A DNA stretch of 54,590 bases, from NCBI GenBank assembly GCA_019359015.1, contig JAHHID010000050.1, positions 1 to 54,590 on the forward strand, given 5' to 3'. Positions 52,784 through 54,590 of the stretch are shown in pieces (position 1 is the first letter of the stretch; each line of letters starts with the position of its first letter). Position numbers and translations under genes: made by a program. The DNA is from Spirirestis rafaelensis WJT71-NPBG6 (GTDB lineage Bacteria > Cyanobacteriota > Cyanobacteriia > Cyanobacteriales > Nostocaceae). The notes under the pieces are model-generated. The model was not told the DNA's origin. It was given only the letters and a program-made list of their open reading frames with translations, and searched no databases.

Positions 52784-53926
52784 ATGGCTTCAGGATGGCA
52801 AATGAATCAGGGTGTGATTGGCGTTGCAGTTGTGGGTACAGGATTTGGGCAAAAAGTCCACATTCCTGGGTTTCAGGCGCATCCTCGTACCCAGGTAGTT
52901 GCAGTATACAACCAAGATATAGAAAAAGCTAAAGCGATCGCCCAAACCCATAATGTCCCCCACGCCTGCGATACAATTGCAGACATTGTTGCCTTAAACG
53001 AAGTTCAAGCCGTCAGCATTTCCACACCGCCATTTATGCATTATGAAATGGCAAAAACAGTACTGCAAGCCGGCAAACATTTATTATTAGAAAAACCCGT
53101 CACCTTAAATGCAGCCGAAGCAAAAGAACTTTATCAGTTAGCCAAGCAAAAAGGCGTAATTGCAACAGTAGATTTTGAATTTCGTTTTGTACCTGGGTGG
53201 CAATTTTTATCTGAACTAATATCACAAGATTACGTCGGTGTCAAACGTTTAATTAGAATTGATTGGTTAGGCGCTTCCAGGGCTGATGCTTCGCGTCCTT
53301 GGAATTGGTATTCTCGGCAAGACCAAGGAGGAGGCGTTTTAGGGTCTTTAGGTTCCCATGCTTTCGATTACATTTACTGGCTATTTGGACCGATACGCAG
53401 ATTAAACGCTCATTTGAGTACCGCCATTCCCACACGAATTGACCCCGCTACCGGAGAATCAAAATTAGTAGACAGCGATGATACGTGTATGTTGATGCTG
53501 GAATTGGCGGATGGAACACCTTGTCAAGTGTCCATCAGCGCAGTAGTTCATGCACCGCGTCCGCATTGGGTGGAAGTCTATGGCGATAAGGGTACATTAG
53601 TTTTGGGAAGCGAAAATCAAAAAGATTACATACATGGATTTCGGGTTAAAGGTTCGCGACCGGGTTTACCGCTGACGGAAATAGAAATTCCCAATCGCTT
53701 GACTTTTCCTAAAAACTATGCAGACGGGCGAATTTCTGCGTTTATTCGCGTGATTGAGCAATGGGTGCAAGGAATTGATCGAGGTGAGGCAGTCGCACCA
53801 TCGTTGCGAGAAGGAGTTTATTCTCAGTTGTTGATGGATTTAGCTCATCAATCAAATGTTAGAAAAAGCTGGGTAGATGTACCTGATTTGAAAGCATTTT
53901 TAAGTCAGAATACCAACTTTTTTTAA
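52784..53926 (+). CDS. Gfo/Idh/MocA-family NAD(P)-dependent oxidoreductase
   Basis: A 380-residue sugar-type dehydrogenase. The N-terminal Rossmann domain has VAVVGTGFGQKVHIPGFQAH, a VSISTPPFMHYEMAK segment and the catalytic-Lys motif LLLEKPVTLNAAEA; the C-terminal beta-sheet domain has GGGVLGSLGSHAFDYIYWLF with the conserved His and the YGDKGTLVLG segment. The substrate is probably a sugar or cyclitol derivative and cannot be fixed from sequence. ATG 52784 is used; an internal ATG at 52802 would also leave the whole Rossmann fold. Confidence 0.9.
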   Translation: MASGWQMNQGVIGVAVVGTGFGQKVHIPGFQAHPRTQVVAVYNQDIEKAKAIAQTHNVPHACDTIADIVALNEVQAVSISTPPFMHYEMAKTVLQAGKHLLLEKPVTLNAAEAKELYQLAKQKGVIATVDFEFRFVPGWQFLSELISQDYVGVKRLIRIDWLGASRADASRPWNWYSRQDQGGGVLGSLGSHAFDYIYWLFGPIRRLNAHLSTAIPTRIDPATGESKLVDSDDTCMLMLELADGTPCQVSISAVVHAPRPHWVEVYGDKGTLVLGSENQKDYIHGFRVKGSRPGLPLTEIEIPNRLTFPKNYADGRISAFIRVIEQWVQGIDRGEAVAPSLREGVYSQLLMDLAHQSNVRKSWVDVPDLKAFLSQNTNFF

Positions 53927-53934
53927 TGTTTTCT

Positions 53935-54555
53935 TTAATTTCCAGAACAACTGCTAAGGACAATTGAAGGAATATAACCGTTTACCGGAGATGAAATTGG
54001 TACCCAACCATCTTTGCCACGATTTTTGATTATGACACGTTGACCACTTTCTAGAACTCCTAAAATCGGACTGTTAATTGAAGGTTGTTGCCGAACACGC
54101 AGAACACCTCCGACAAAAACTTTGCGACAGTTATCTGAAGAAGTTGCTGTTTCCGAGGGGGGTATCGGCTGTTCGCATGACTTAAGATAAGCAGCAGATA
54201 CATAACCTGACTGAGGCGATGAAATCTTCACCCAGTCACCTGCATAGTTTTCAATGATTACAAGGGTTTGATTGCGTAATGTGCCAATAATTGCGCCATC
54301 TGGACTATAGCGGACATTGAGATTGTCGCCCTGTTGAGTAGCAACTCGGCGGCAATTATCTGGAGTCTGCGCCAATTGATATTCACCCCTCTGCTGAGAT
54401 GATGCTTGTTTGATAATAGATAATTGAATATCTTGACTTGTAACTGTATTAACAGTAGTTGAAGGGGAGCATCCCAATTTGGCAAAAAGATGGGAAGAAG
54501 ACAAGAATATTGGCGATTGTAACTCGCGAATAAAAGGGGAACTGTACATCAACAC
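53935..54555 (-). CDS. Protein with two bacterial SH3-like domains
   Basis: A 206-residue protein. Two SH3_3-type domains follow each other: residues 65-130 (NLNVRYSPDGAIIGTLRNQT ... GDWVKISSPQSGYVSAAYL) and 140-203 (VLRVRQQPSINSPILGVLES ... KDGWVPISSPVNGYIPSIVL). Each is preceded by a DNCR[RK]V segment, so a Cys is conserved in the spacing. Such domains often bind peptidoglycan or cell-envelope polymers. The first 60 residues have no convincing signal peptide, and the start codon is uncertain (MLMYSSPF at 54555 or the Met two codons later). It converges on the oxidoreductase gene with an 8-base gap. Confidence 0.8.
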   Translation of the reverse strand: MLMYSSPFIRELQSPIFLSSSHLFAKLGCSPSTTVNTVTSQDIQLSIIKQASSQQRGEYQLAQTPDNCRRVATQQGDNLNVRYSPDGAIIGTLRNQTLVIIENYAGDWVKISSPQSGYVSAAYLKSCEQPIPPSETATSSDNCRKVFVGGVLRVRQQPSINSPILGVLESGQRVIIKNRGKDGWVPISSPVNGYIPSIVLSSCSGN

Positions 54556-54590
54556 CGGAATTCGAGAGAATTAATAATGTTCAACAAGCA

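Overview
The window comes from a filamentous, probably heterocyst-forming cyanobacterium of the Nostoc/Scytonema/Tolypothrix type. The octamer GCGATCGC (HIP1) is frequent, spacers carry Nostocales-style short tandem repeats (CCCAATG, ACTCCTA, GTTAGTA, CCCCTGC types), and several proteins belong to families I know only from cyanobacteria (DUF3082, DUF1822, Scy proteins). The species cannot be named from the sequence.

Left edge (1-3757): a decayed IS630-type transposase tail, a DUF3082 membrane protein, and, on the minus strand, a hybrid-free histidine kinase followed by an AraC-type response regulator. A kinase/regulator pair next to scyA is the known regulatory context of scytonemin clusters.

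Core (4758-33307): 22 co-directional plus-strand genes that make and export the sheath sunscreen scytonemin. scyA-scyB-scyC build the indole/phenol monomer skeleton. scyD-scyE-scyF are beta-propeller proteins linked to late steps at or beyond the cell membrane. eboA-eboB-eboC and eboD-eboE-eboF, implicated in moving the monomer to the periplasm, lie in two blocks separated by a glycosyltransferase, tyrA and a DsbA/FrnE-type oxidoreductase. trpE(G)-trpC-[quinone oxidoreductase]-trpA-trpB-trpD-aroF/aroG supply tryptophan and, with tyrA, the tyrosine-side precursor. The tyrosinase gene tyrP of the Nostoc punctiforme cluster is not present, and an MDR oxidoreductase gene sits between trpC and trpA. 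The spacer between eboF and trpE holds two MITE-like elements, one of which interrupts a decayed vapC toxin gene.

Accessory region (33774-52137): first, two repeat-built proteins of unknown function whose N-termini resemble each other. One is Gly/Ser-rich; the other carries NP[VF] heptads and then an NxT[IL]GNGNW repeat array. Then come two paralogous giant minus-strand proteins (1750 and 1777 residues), each with a caspase-like protease domain, a second degenerate caspase-like domain, a STAND-type NTPase, a membrane helix and 14 WD40 repeats. Between them lie two small plus-strand proteins sharing a [RK]IGE...P.PxxPPxPxR motif, and beyond them a cyanobacterial sigma-70-like factor and a DUF1822 protein. 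I read this as a candidate regulated cell-death or conflict island; that is inference.

Right edge (52261-54555): a DUF4870 membrane protein, a Gfo/Idh/MocA oxidoreductase and, on the minus strand, a protein with two SH3-like domains. No tRNA, rRNA or CRISPR array was seen.
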